A stretch of DNA of 64,000 nt from Pseudoalteromonas gelatinilytica (GCF_001641615.1 NZ_LRRU01000019.1:280064-344063); one strand, 5' to 3'. Numbered from the stretch's first letter, positions 17,340 to 25,841 are shown. Notes: generated by a model from the letters alone, not told the origin. Made by a program: numbers and translations.

Positions 17340-18260
17340 ATATTTCGGTAAGTTACGAGAGTAAAGTTGCAAGGGGAAAGTTTGCGAGTTTCGAGATACG
17401 AGCCTGTAGCAGCGATTTTATATCGCGTTATTCTCGTATCTCGCATCCCTCACCAATGGCGCGGCATAAAGCCGCTGCTTCGCAGGCGTTATGCTTGCAT
17501 GGCGCGCGAAATAAATTTCACGCCTACGTCGAGTAGTTTTACATTTGTGTGGTGTTTGAGAGTTCATGGCTGAAGCCATTCCTACAAACGACATCAAATT
17601 TGTTGCAGCGATTTTATATCGCGTTTATTCTCACACATCGTAACTCGCATCTCGCACCTCGCAACTCGCAACTCGCATCTCGTAACTCGCATCTCGCACC
17701 TAGCAACTCGCACCTAGCATCCATCACCAATGTCGAGCCATAAAGCCGCTGCTACGTAGGCGTTATGCTTGCATGGCGCGCGAAATAAATTTCACGCCTA
17801 CGTCTAATCGTTTTACATAGGTGTGGTGTTTGAGAGTTCATGGCTGAAGCCATTCCTACAAACGACATCAAATTCGTAGCAGCGATTTTATATCGCGTTT
17901 ATTCTCGCACCTCGCAACTCGCAACTCGCAACTCGCACCTCGCAACTCGCAACTCGCACCTCGCAACTCGCATCAATGGCGCGGAATAAAGCCGCTGCTA
18001 CGTAGGCGTTATGCTTGCATGGCGCGCGAAACAAGTTTCACGCCTACGTCTAATCGTTTTGCATTTGTGTGGTGTTTGAGAGTTCATGGCTGAAGCCATT
18101 CCTACGAACGCATCAAATTTGTTGCAGCGATTTTATATCGCGTTTATTCTCGAACCTCGAACCTCGAACCTCGAACCTCGAACCTCGAACCTCGAACCTC
18201 GAACCTCGAACCTCGAACCTCGAACCTAGCACCTAGCCCCTCGGATCTCGCCCCTAGTCC
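17340..18260. repeat. Intergenic repeat cluster B: three tandem copies of a composite palindrome unit separated by heptamer arrays
   Basis: This 900-base region holds no gene. A composite unit occurs three times (about 17456-17623, 17730-17897 and 17976-18142). Each copy contains, in order, a GCGGCATAAAGCCGC-type palindrome, a GGCGTTATGCTTGCATGGCGC palindrome-like element, GCGCGAAATAAATTTCACGC with CTAC, GGCTGAAGCCATTCCTAC, and a GCAGCGATTTTATATCGCG element. Degenerate CTCGNNN heptamers fill the gaps (17624-17726, 17898-17975). After the third copy, CTCGAAC is repeated 11 times without error (18149-18225), then drifts through CTAGCAC, CTAGCCC and CTCGGAT into the end of the antiporter gene. 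At 17376-17450 NNNCGAG units precede a palindrome (17406-17427) and CTCGNNN units follow it. Confidence 0.88.
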
Positions 18261-20125
18261 CTTTTAACTCGCTCGCATATCTCGCGCATTTGTTGTTTTA
18301 TTACGGGTTCTTTTTCATCGAATAATTTGGTGATACGTTCGATATAGGCATGGTTCTCTTCGAATGGCACGCCGATTTCGTAGACATCGGCAGCTTCTCT
18401 TAGCATTTCTTTATCAAACTCACTGAAAATATCGACCATCTCTTGGGCTTTTTCTCGCTCAATACCTAGTGCTTCAAAGGCTGAACGGCCCATACGCATG
18501 GTGCTGTCGTAAGTTTCGCGAATAATATCTCGACATCCGTAAGCCCATAAATCGTATACATGATGGCGGTCTACAGCGCGGGCAACCACATGTAAATGCG
18601 GGTAATTTTGCATCGCATAACGAACTAATTTAGTGATTTGTTCGGCATCATCAAGCGCAACAACCAGCAATTTTGCATCTTCAATGCCTGCAGCACTGAG
18701 TAGATCTGGTCGAGTGGCATCACCAAAAAAGTTACGAATACCAACACGCTCAAGGGCTTCTAGCTGCTTGTAGTTGTAATCAATCACGGTGGTTTTATAG
18801 CCGCCAGCTTGTAAAATACGGTCAACAAGTCCACCCATTCTGCCTGAGCCTGCGATGATCACATGGCTATCATCAGGGAACTCTTCTTCATCTCGTTTGG
18901 CTTGCTCACAAATAAAGCGTGGTGCTATCACACGTTGATAGAGAATAAATAGCCCCGGCGAAAGCAGCATTGATAAGGTCACAACCAGTAATAGTTGGTC
19001 GGCAACGGCAGCGGCTAAAACATTATTAGACACACTGTAAGCAAGTAGTACAAAACCAAACTCACCAGCTTGTGCCAGCCCCAGTGCTAGCAACAAGAGT
19101 GAGGCGCCTCTAAGGCCAAAAATACGACCTAAAATTAATAACACAACTGTTTTAGTTACAATCAGTGCGCCGGTTAATAGCACGATGGTAGCAAGGTTAT
19201 CTGCGAGTAATTGAAAATTGATACTTGCGCCAACGGTGATAAAGAATAATCCAAGTAATAGTCCTTTGAAGGGATCGATATTACTTTCGAGCTCATGTTT
19301 ATAAGGTGAATTTGCAAGCACAACACCCGCTAAAAAGGTGCCAAGCGCGGGTGATAAGCCAACTAATGACATCATTAAAGCGATGCCAATCACGAAGAAT
19401 AAAGCAGTTGCGGTGAAGAGCTCACGAAGCCGTGCTTGTGCGACAAATCTAAAAATGGGGGCGGTTAAGTAGTTACCGCCAAAAACGACGAGCGCAATCA
19501 TACCTAAAGTAACCAGCGCTGCTTGCCAGCTCTCAAGGTTTGCTACCAAACTCAAACCACCATGACCGTCTTCGCTTGCATGGGCTGTATCTGCAATGGC
19601 GGGTGCTAATTCAGGTAAAGCAAGCAAGGGAATAAACGCAAGCATAGGAATAACGGCTATATCTTGGGTGAGTAATACGCTAAATGAGGCTTGGCCGCCA
19701 TCTGATTTTAATAGCCCGCGCTCTGAAAGCGTTTGCAGTACAATCGCAGTCGATGAAAGCGATAAAATTAAGCCTATTGTAAGTGCTGTTTGCCAAGCAT
19801 GGCCAAATGCTAAACCAATCCCAGTAAACGCGGCAGCTGATAAAATCACTTGTCCGCCACCAAGGCCAATAAGCTGTTTTCGCATTGACCAAAGCGCTTT
19901 GGGTTCAAGTTCTAAGCCAACAATAAACAGCATCATTACCACACCAAACTCAGCAAAATGCTGGATGGCAATCACATCAACATTTAAAAATGTTAGTGTT
20001 GGCCCAATAACAATACCTGCGAGTAAGTAGCCAAGTACTGAGCCAAGCCCAAACTTGCTGGCAATAGGCACGGCGATAATGCCTGCAATAAGGAAAATAT
20101 AGGCGATTAAGAGAAAGTCAGTCAT
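18254..20125 (-). CDS. Kef-type monovalent cation:proton antiporter (CPA2 family) with RCK domain
   Basis: A 623-residue inner-membrane protein. Residues 1-~385 are a Na+/H+ exchanger-type domain with about 12 segments, beginning LIAYIFLIAGIIAVPIAS and containing the GYLLAGIVIGP and VMMLFIVGLELEP motifs typical of KefB/KefC/YbaL. A nucleotide-binding RCK/TrkA-N domain follows from about 410 (VIIAGSGRMGGLVDRIL, then TVIDYN and FFGDATRPDLL). It probably exports K+ in exchange for H+. No KefF/KefG quinone reductase lies next to it, so glutathione gating cannot be assumed. The start is fixed by AGGA before the ATG. The TAG stop codon (18254-18256) lies inside a CTAGTCC heptamer of repeat cluster B. 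Confidence 0.92.
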   Translation of the reverse strand: MTDFLLIAYIFLIAGIIAVPIASKFGLGSVLGYLLAGIVIGPTLTFLNVDVIAIQHFAEFGVVMMLFIVGLELEPKALWSMRKQLIGLGGGQVILSAAAFTGIGLAFGHAWQTALTIGLILSLSSTAIVLQTLSERGLLKSDGGQASFSVLLTQDIAVIPMLAFIPLLALPELAPAIADTAHASEDGHGGLSLVANLESWQAALVTLGMIALVVFGGNYLTAPIFRFVAQARLRELFTATALFFVIGIALMMSLVGLSPALGTFLAGVVLANSPYKHELESNIDPFKGLLLGLFFITVGASINFQLLADNLATIVLLTGALIVTKTVVLLILGRIFGLRGASLLLLALGLAQAGEFGFVLLAYSVSNNVLAAAVADQLLLVVTLSMLLSPGLFILYQRVIAPRFICEQAKRDEEEFPDDSHVIIAGSGRMGGLVDRILQAGGYKTTVIDYNYKQLEALERVGIRNFFGDATRPDLLSAAGIEDAKLLVVALDDAEQITKLVRYAMQNYPHLHVVARAVDRHHVYDLWAYGCRDIIRETYDSTMRMGRSAFEALGIEREKAQEMVDIFSEFDKEMLREAADVYEIGVPFEENHAYIERITKLFDEKEPVIKQQMREICERVKRD

Positions 20126-20360
20126 CGTAATCCTGTTTGTTTTTAATTAACTATGGTTGTTTTCGCTAGTTTTGCCAGCAGTTAGGTAGTGAATGCAATC
20201 AAAATACGAATTTAGTCAGTAAAATGACAACAAGGCATGGTGTTTAGTCAAAAAGAGTAAGACAAAATAAGGGGTAAAAAATCATCGTTTTTTTCTTAAA
20301 AATCGCTTGCGTAGCGCTAGGCTAGGTATATACTCGCAACACGTTTAATAGGAGCAAAAA

Positions 20361-20552
20361 ATGAGCAAAAAGAAACAACGCACCCAAGGCCAAGTTGATA
20401 CTGGTCGCGGTGTCATTAACGATAATGTGTACGCCGCAATGGTGACATCTAAGCTGTTCACAGCAAAAGTAGAGAAGCCTAAAAAAGGTAAAGGTGCATA
20501 TCAACGTAAGGCAAAACATGCAGGACGAGAGTCCTATTTAATCGCTGCTTAA
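20361..20552 (+). CDS. arfA: Alternative ribosome-rescue factor ArfA
   Basis: A 63-residue basic protein matching ArfA, which recruits RF2 to ribosomes stalled at the end of non-stop mRNA when tmRNA fails. The conserved C-terminal core is clear: VEKPKKGKGAYQRKAKH, compare VEKNKKGKGSYMRKGKH in E. coli. It starts at ATG with AGGAG seven bases upstream. A small hairpin lies inside the last codons (20522-20535), in the position where ArfA genes of enterobacteria carry a hairpin that makes the mRNA non-stop. Here the protein ends five residues later, so it lacks the long hydrophobic tail of E. coli ArfA. Confidence 0.9.
   Translation: MSKKKQRTQGQVDTGRGVINDNVYAAMVTSKLFTAKVEKPKKGKGAYQRKAKHAGRESYLIAA
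20522..20535 (+). promoter_or_regulatory. Hairpin inside the 3' end of arfA
   Basis: AGGAC and GTCCT arms with a GAGA loop, followed by ATTTA, in the codons for AGRES. In E. coli an intragenic hairpin near this point causes RNase III cleavage or termination and ties ArfA levels to tmRNA activity. The stem here is only five base pairs, so the same role is a suggestion. Confidence 0.35.
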
Positions 20553-20581
20553 TTAAGTTGTGATCAAATAGGATTTTTGTG

Positions 20582-20610
20582 AAAAGCAAACACTGAGTGT
20601 TTGCTTTTTT
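20582..20610 (+). terminator. Rho-independent terminator after arfA
   Basis: AAAAGCAAACA (20582-20592) pairs with TGTTTGCTTTT (20598-20608), with a short CTGAG loop and six consecutive Ts at 20605-20610. Confidence 0.88.
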
Positions 20611-20705
20611 TATGACTAAAATTCGTGTTAAGAATAATTTTCACTCAATTTTTATAGAAATTTTTACCTGAAAACTAATTTATTCGTTATATACCCATAA
20701 TCGAT

Positions 20706-20722
20706 ACGATAATTATTATCGT
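20706..20722. promoter_or_regulatory. Fur-box-like palindrome upstream of the chitin cluster
   Basis: ACGATAATTATTATCGT is a perfect palindrome around a central T. Its core GATAATTATTATC matches 13 of 15 positions of the 7-1-7 Fur consensus TGATAATNATTATCA. It lies about 295 bases before the first chitinase gene in a 400-base AT-rich gap (20613-21016) with no gene. It could instead be an operator for another dimeric repressor. Confidence 0.4.
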
Positions 20723-20936
20723 CTACCCTCATACAATTGCTGCTTGTTTTTTATACAGACTAGAAGCGCCGCGCTTTGCGTGGTTAAAATATTGTTAATT
20801 TTATGTTCATTTTTACTCGGTAGAATCACTCTCGTTTTTGCTTTTTGATAAAAATAATTAATTCTTTTTTAGTGTTTTTGAGTGAAGCAAACATCAAAAA
20901 GTGTGTTTATTTTACCCTTTATAGGTAAATGCAAGC

Positions 20937-20964
20937 TTGACGTAATAGCGCTTTGTGTTACTTT
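20937..20964 (+). promoter_or_regulatory. Possible sigma-70 promoter of the chitin cluster
   Basis: TTGACG at 20937-20942 and TACTTT at 20959-20964 are separated by 16 bases, about 50 bases before the first chitinase start. The -35 is good and the -10 weak, as expected for an activated promoter. This is the best candidate I see by eye. Confidence 0.3.
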
Positions 20965-21016
20965 AAAGTTGGATTTGTAAAATAAATGTTATTAAAACTT
21001 TGGGCGGAGGGAGCGA

Positions 21017-24000
21017 ATGAGCTCGCATAAATTAATAAAAAATGCCTTTAAACTGAGTGCGCTGTCACTAGGTTTATACGGCTTTACAGCACAGGCTGCG
21101 ATTGATTGCAGCAACTTAGAAGTGTGGCAACAAGGGCAAACTCATGTTGGTGGTGATCAGGTTCAGGCACGAGGTAGCGCTTATGAAGCGAAGTGGTGGA
21201 CGCAAACCAACCCTGTGGAGACTTCTGGTGTCGATCAAGAGTGGCGTTTATTGGGTGTTTGTGACAGCGTTGTCAATGAGAATCAAGCACCTCAAATTAG
21301 CAGCTTAACACCCGCAGAGGGTTCTTTATTTACCACTAGTGACAGCGTTGTCATAAGCGCTGTCGCCGCTGACCCTGATGGCAGCGTGGCAAGTGTTGAG
21401 TTTTTTGTTGATGGTACATCGCTGAGTGTAGTGACAAGCGCACCTTATTCAGCGAGCTGGCAAGCAACCCAAGGCAGCCATGTGATAAGCGCGGTCGCAA
21501 CGGATGATTTAGGGCTAACCTCAACAGCGGTTGCACATTCAGTGAGTGTGTCTGATGACGTTGAGCCGGTTAACCAAGCGCCGGTGGCAAGCATTGAATT
21601 TAGCTCACTGCCCTCACAAGTAACGGTGGGTGACAGTGTGGTATTTGCGCTTTCTGGCACTGATAGCGATGGCCAAGTAACTGCGTTATCGCTAACTGAA
21701 AACAGCACTGAAGTTCATCAAGCAAGTGCAGCTTCTTCAAGTTATACGTGGCAAGCACCTGCACTTGGGCAATTTTCATTTACCTTAACGGTGACCGATA
21801 ACGAAGGCGCGACGGGTACACAAAGCAAAGTTGTGAATGTTGTTGAAGCAACAGAACCTGGTAGCGATTGTAAACCGCAAGGCTTATACCAAACACCGGG
21901 TGTGAATACCCCATACTGTAGTGTGTATGATACAAATGGCCGCGAGAAAATGGGCGCTGATCATCCTCGCCGCGTTATTGGTTATTTTACGAGTTGGCGA
22001 AATGGTGCCAATGGTCAGCCAAGCTACTTAGTGAATGATATTCCTTGGGACAAGATCACCCATATTAACTATGCCTTTGCGCATGTTGATGGCAATAACA
22101 AGGTCTCGATTGGTGATCCAAATGCTGCTGGCAACCCAGCGACAAACATGACTTGGCCGGGCGTAACAGGCGCTGAAATGGATCCAAGCTTTAGTTACAC
22201 AGGTCACTTTAACTTACTCAATAAATTCAAAAAACAACACCCAGATGTAAAAACCTTAATCTCTGTAGGTGGCTGGGCTGAAACCGGTGGTTATTTTGGT
22301 GAAGACGGTACTCGCGTAAACAGCGGTGGTTTCTACACGATGACAACCAATGCCGATGGCTCTGTGAACCAAGCGGGAATTGATGCCTTTGCGAAAAGTG
22401 CCGTTGAGTTTATTGAAACCTACGGTTTTGATGGTGTCGATATTGATTACGAATACCCATCGTCAATGAATGACTCAGGCCACCCTGATGATTTTCCTAT
22501 TTCTAATGCGCGTCGCGCAGGCCTTAACGCCTCGTATCGTGTATTGATGCAAAAACTACGTGAAGAACTTGATATTGCAGGTGAAAAGGCAGGTAAGCAT
22601 TATTTGTTAACGATTGCTTCGCCATCTTCAGGTTACTTATTACGTGGTATGGAAACATTCCAAAGCGTGAAGTATCTCGATTACGTTAACATTATGTCTT
22701 ATGACTTACATGGTGCATGGAATTCACATGTAGGCCACAACGCAGCCTTGTTTGATACCGGTCTTGATTCTGAATTAGCGCAATGGGGCGTTTATACCAC
22801 CGCTGAGTTTGAAGGAATTGGTTACTTAAATACGGATTGGGCTGTGCGTTATTTCCGCGGCGCGGTTTCTGCGGGTCGAATCAATATTGGTATTCCATAT
22901 TACACCCGTGGCTTTAAAGATGTGTTGGGTGGTACTAATGGTTTATGGGGCCAAGCAGCGCTGCCAGATCAATCAAAATGTGCGAAAGGGACTGGCGTTG
23001 GTGAGAAAAACCAATGCGGTAATGGTGCACTTGGCATAGATAACCTATGGCACGATAAGAACGATGTGGGTGAAGAAATGCCAGCAGGTTCGAACCCACT
23101 ATGGCATGCGAAAAATCTCGAAAACGGCATTAACCCTTCTTACCTTGAAATCTATGGTCTAACGCCAGAAACCGATGCAGATGATGTGTTAACAGGTACT
23201 TATACACGTTTTTACGATGATGTAGCAGTTGCTCCATGGCTTTGGAATGCAGAGAAAAAGGTTTTCTTATCAATTGAAGATGAGCAATCAATGGCAACCA
23301 AAGTTGATTATGTTATCAACAATGGCCTTGGCGGCATCATGTTCTGGGAACTTGCTGGTGACTATGATTATGACTCAGCGAAAGGTGAGTACTTCATGGG
23401 CTCAAGCTTAACCACACTTGCTTATGATAAATTTAACCAAAGTGGTGTGGCTTACAACACTCATCAAGGCAATGTCGATTTTACCCTGCCAAGCGAAGCG
23501 GTTGACGTAAGCTTTACAGTGAAAGACTTCCCAATTGGTGATGATAACTACCCAATTTCACCTACATTCGCATTCACGAATAACTCAGATATCGACTTAA
23601 GCGGCGCGAAAATCAGCTTTGATGTGCCTGTTTCTACCTCTGCAATTTTCAAATCAAATTGGAATGCACAAGAAAAGCTCGGCATGGCTGTTGAAGCGAA
23701 TGGCTCGAATGCAGCTGGGGATAATATCGGCGGCTTTGAAAATGAGTTCCATCGTTTTTCAATCACCTTAGTGAATGAGTGGGGCGGTATCGAAAAGTCA
23801 TTTAACACAGGTGAAACCGTTGAGGCACAAGTTATGTACTACATGCCAATTACGGGCCCATCTAACTTCACGATTGAGAAAAATGGCAAAACCTACGCCT
23901 TCAAATACGAATACCCAATGCTACCAGATGGCACTGCTGGCAGTGGTGATACTGGCGGTGACACCGGTGGTGATACGGGTGGCGAGGGAAGCTGTAATGG

Positions 24001-24181
24001 TGTTGATGTAGCAAGCATCCCTGTGTATCCAAATTGGCCGCAAACTGATTGGGCTGGTAATCCAAGCCATGCTGTTGGCGGCGACCTAATGAATCACAAC
24101 AACGTGATTTACGAAGCAAAGTGGTGGACGAGCACAGAGCCAGGCACATCTGCTGACTGGACGGTGAGTTGCACGCTTTAA
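21017..24181 (+). CDS. Secreted GH18 chitinase with CBM5/12 modules at both ends
   Basis: An endo- or exo-acting chitinase of 1054 residues. The signal peptide covers residues 1-27. A CBM5/12 chitin-binding module follows (~33-81, with AKWWTQ), then two Ig/PKD-like linker domains (~92-185 and ~188-272). The GH18 catalytic domain spans about 315-805; its DxxDxDxE motif reads DGVDIDYE at 472-479, with E479 as the catalytic acid, and YVNIMSYDLHG follows. After a further beta domain and a glycine/threonine-rich linker, a second CBM5/12 sits at the C-terminus (AKWWTS). GGAGGGAG precedes the ATG. It is the first gene of the chitin cluster; names such as chiA and chiC are used inconsistently for these genes, so none is given. 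Confidence 0.95.
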   Translation: MSSHKLIKNAFKLSALSLGLYGFTAQAAIDCSNLEVWQQGQTHVGGDQVQARGSAYEAKWWTQTNPVETSGVDQEWRLLGVCDSVVNENQAPQISSLTPAEGSLFTTSDSVVISAVAADPDGSVASVEFFVDGTSLSVVTSAPYSASWQATQGSHVISAVATDDLGLTSTAVAHSVSVSDDVEPVNQAPVASIEFSSLPSQVTVGDSVVFALSGTDSDGQVTALSLTENSTEVHQASAASSSYTWQAPALGQFSFTLTVTDNEGATGTQSKVVNVVEATEPGSDCKPQGLYQTPGVNTPYCSVYDTNGREKMGADHPRRVIGYFTSWRNGANGQPSYLVNDIPWDKITHINYAFAHVDGNNKVSIGDPNAAGNPATNMTWPGVTGAEMDPSFSYTGHFNLLNKFKKQHPDVKTLISVGGWAETGGYFGEDGTRVNSGGFYTMTTNADGSVNQAGIDAFAKSAVEFIETYGFDGVDIDYEYPSSMNDSGHPDDFPISNARRAGLNASYRVLMQKLREELDIAGEKAGKHYLLTIASPSSGYLLRGMETFQSVKYLDYVNIMSYDLHGAWNSHVGHNAALFDTGLDSELAQWGVYTTAEFEGIGYLNTDWAVRYFRGAVSAGRINIGIPYYTRGFKDVLGGTNGLWGQAALPDQSKCAKGTGVGEKNQCGNGALGIDNLWHDKNDVGEEMPAGSNPLWHAKNLENGINPSYLEIYGLTPETDADDVLTGTYTRFYDDVAVAPWLWNAEKKVFLSIEDEQSMATKVDYVINNGLGGIMFWELAGDYDYDSAKGEYFMGSSLTTLAYDKFNQSGVAYNTHQGNVDFTLPSEAVDVSFTVKDFPIGDDNYPISPTFAFTNNSDIDLSGAKISFDVPVSTSAIFKSNWNAQEKLGMAVEANGSNAAGDNIGGFENEFHRFSITLVNEWGGIEKSFNTGETVEAQVMYYMPITGPSNFTIEKNGKTYAFKYEYPMLPDGTAGSGDTGGDTGGDTGGEGSCNGVDVASIPVYPNWPQTDWAGNPSHAVGGDLMNHNNVIYEAKWWTSTEPGTSADWTVSCTL

Positions 24182-24189
24182 CCAACTAA

Positions 24190-24212
24190 GCGGAGCAAGG
24201 ACTTTGCTCCGC
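24190..24212 (+). promoter_or_regulatory. Intercistronic hairpin between chitinase and LPMO
   Basis: GCGGAGCAA (24190-24198) pairs perfectly with TTGCTCCGC (24204-24212) around a five-base loop. Only ATTTCT follows, so it is a weak terminator at best. It could stop a part of the transcripts or protect the upstream mRNA end, and so set the chitinase to LPMO ratio. Confidence 0.55.
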
Positions 24213-24233
24213 ATTTCTACAGCGAGAACAACA

Positions 24234-25841
24234 ATGAAAGTAATGAAATCAAAGGCATTGTCTTTATCGGCAGTGGCAACCAGCATGCTGATTGCCTGTG
24301 CATCAAGCCATGTGAATGCCCACGGATTCTTAGAAAGCCCGAAGGCACGCCAAGCATTTTGTAATGCTGATGGCGGGTACTGGTGGCCTGCTGATGGCAC
24401 AGGGATCCCTAATCTTGCTTGTCGCGCAGCGTTTGTTGAAGCAGGACATGTGCAGTTTGTGCAAGACATTGAATACTCGGCAAATACGGTTAACTACACA
24501 GACCTTGAAGCAGTAAAACAAAGTGTACCTGATGGCCGATTATGTGCCGCAGGCGACCCAGAAAAACGCGGTATGGATCTACCTTCAGCGCATTGGCAAC
24601 GCAGTGAGGTTATTCCTAATGCAAATGGCGATATTTTAGTGCGCTTTTTAGCAAGTACGCCGCATAACCCGAGTTTTTGGCAGTTTTACTTAACAAAACC
24701 GGGCTTTGATAGTGCGACTCAAGTGCTTACTTGGGATGACCTAGAGCTTGTTGAAGAGTACGGCAATCTTGATTTTAGCATTGATGCTAACAACGACCGT
24801 TACTATGAAATGAGCGTGTCTATTCCACAAGGGCGCAGTGGCGATGCCATATTATATACGCGTTGGCAACGAGATGATGCCGGTGGCGAAGGCTTCTACA
24901 ACTGTAGCGATATCAATATCGTTAGCGATGCGACCCCAACAGAGCCAACCGATTGGACAGCAATCAGCTACTTTGTTCGTCAAGGACAAGACGCTGAGGT
25001 TGGTGGTAGTGTGTCAGCTCGGTTATTTGATGAAAATGGCCAAGAGTTACTTACTCAACAAATGCAGATCACAGCTGATAATCAAGCTAATTGGCAGGCT
25101 GAATTTGCGGCGCTGTTAAACCTTAATTACGCGCACTTAGTTAATATTGGCGTGCAAAATAGCACCGGAGATATTGCCTTTGATGCGTCTGATTTATTGA
25201 TTAATCAGGTCTTTACAACGAATGCAAACTACAGCTTTGCACTAAGCATACAAGCGGCTCCTGACAATACCGCGCCGATAATTCATCAACCAGATGACCT
25301 TCAAGTTGAAGAAGAGAGCAGCACCGCGATACACCTGCACGCCTTTGATGATCAGCAAAGCACCTTAACTTATAGCTGGGATGTACCGGCACCACTGAGC
25401 TTTACGGGTAATGATGCCAACATCACGCTAAACGCCCCCGCTGTCGATGCTGATACAAGCTACACCGTAAGTGTATCGGTGTCAGATGGCGAGCTCACAA
25501 GCCAAGTAAGTTTTACCGTGACTGTGCTTAATAGCACTGTGGTCGACCCTGATCCAGTTGATCCGAGCGTGCCTGCTTGGAATAGCACAAGCCAATACAA
25601 CACGGGCGATAAAGTGAGTTTCAACGGCGGCGTTTACAGCGCGAAATGGTGGAACCAAGGCGCACAACCAGACAGTAGTGATGCATGGCAGCTTGAATCT
25701 GGCAGTGCATCAATCGAGTGGAACAGCGGCAAAGCCTATCAAGGCGGCGACGAAGTAACCTATCAAGGACAGCGCTATCGAGCGCAGTGGTGGACCCAAG
25801 GAGATGTACCGGGTGCCAGCCAAGTATGGACAGAAATCTAA
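24234..25841 (+). CDS. AA10 lytic polysaccharide monooxygenase (chitin-active) with two C-terminal CBM5/12 modules
   Basis: A copper enzyme that oxidatively cleaves crystalline chitin. The ATG at 24234 gives 535 residues; signal cleavage after VNA would expose H30 as the first mature residue (HGFLESPKARQ), half of the histidine brace. The second brace histidine is probably H144 in STPHNPSFW, and the axial phenylalanine lies in GEGFYNCSDINIV. The AA10 domain covers ~30-215. A GbpA-like domain (~230-345), a PKD-like domain (~350-430) and two CBM5/12 modules (AKWWNQ and AQWWTQ) follow. It lies between two GH18 chitinases on the same strand, the classic synergy arrangement. A lipobox-like LIAC at 19-22 competes with the expected cleavage site. 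Confidence 0.93.
   Translation: MKVMKSKALSLSAVATSMLIACASSHVNAHGFLESPKARQAFCNADGGYWWPADGTGIPNLACRAAFVEAGHVQFVQDIEYSANTVNYTDLEAVKQSVPDGRLCAAGDPEKRGMDLPSAHWQRSEVIPNANGDILVRFLASTPHNPSFWQFYLTKPGFDSATQVLTWDDLELVEEYGNLDFSIDANNDRYYEMSVSIPQGRSGDAILYTRWQRDDAGGEGFYNCSDINIVSDATPTEPTDWTAISYFVRQGQDAEVGGSVSARLFDENGQELLTQQMQITADNQANWQAEFAALLNLNYAHLVNIGVQNSTGDIAFDASDLLINQVFTTNANYSFALSIQAAPDNTAPIIHQPDDLQVEEESSTAIHLHAFDDQQSTLTYSWDVPAPLSFTGNDANITLNAPAVDADTSYTVSVSVSDGELTSQVSFTVTVLNSTVVDPDPVDPSVPAWNSTSQYNTGDKVSFNGGVYSAKWWNQGAQPDSSDAWQLESGSASIEWNSGKAYQGGDEVTYQGQRYRAQWWTQGDVPGASQVWTEI

Noticed and set aside
17549..17743. Open frame through the heptamer arrays encoding a periodic peptide (NSHLAPRNSQLAS-like)
   Set aside because: A seven-base repeat without stops gives a seven-residue periodic peptide in any open frame. 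There is no binding site and the frame starts inside a palindrome unit, so I read it as non-coding repeat.
16793..18260. CRISPR array
   Set aside because: Repeats are seven bases or composite palindromes of changing length; there are no regular unique spacers and no cas genes.
24086..24469. Minus-strand frame across the chitinase-LPMO junction
   Set aside because: It lies opposite two confident genes and reads as a low-complexity shadow.
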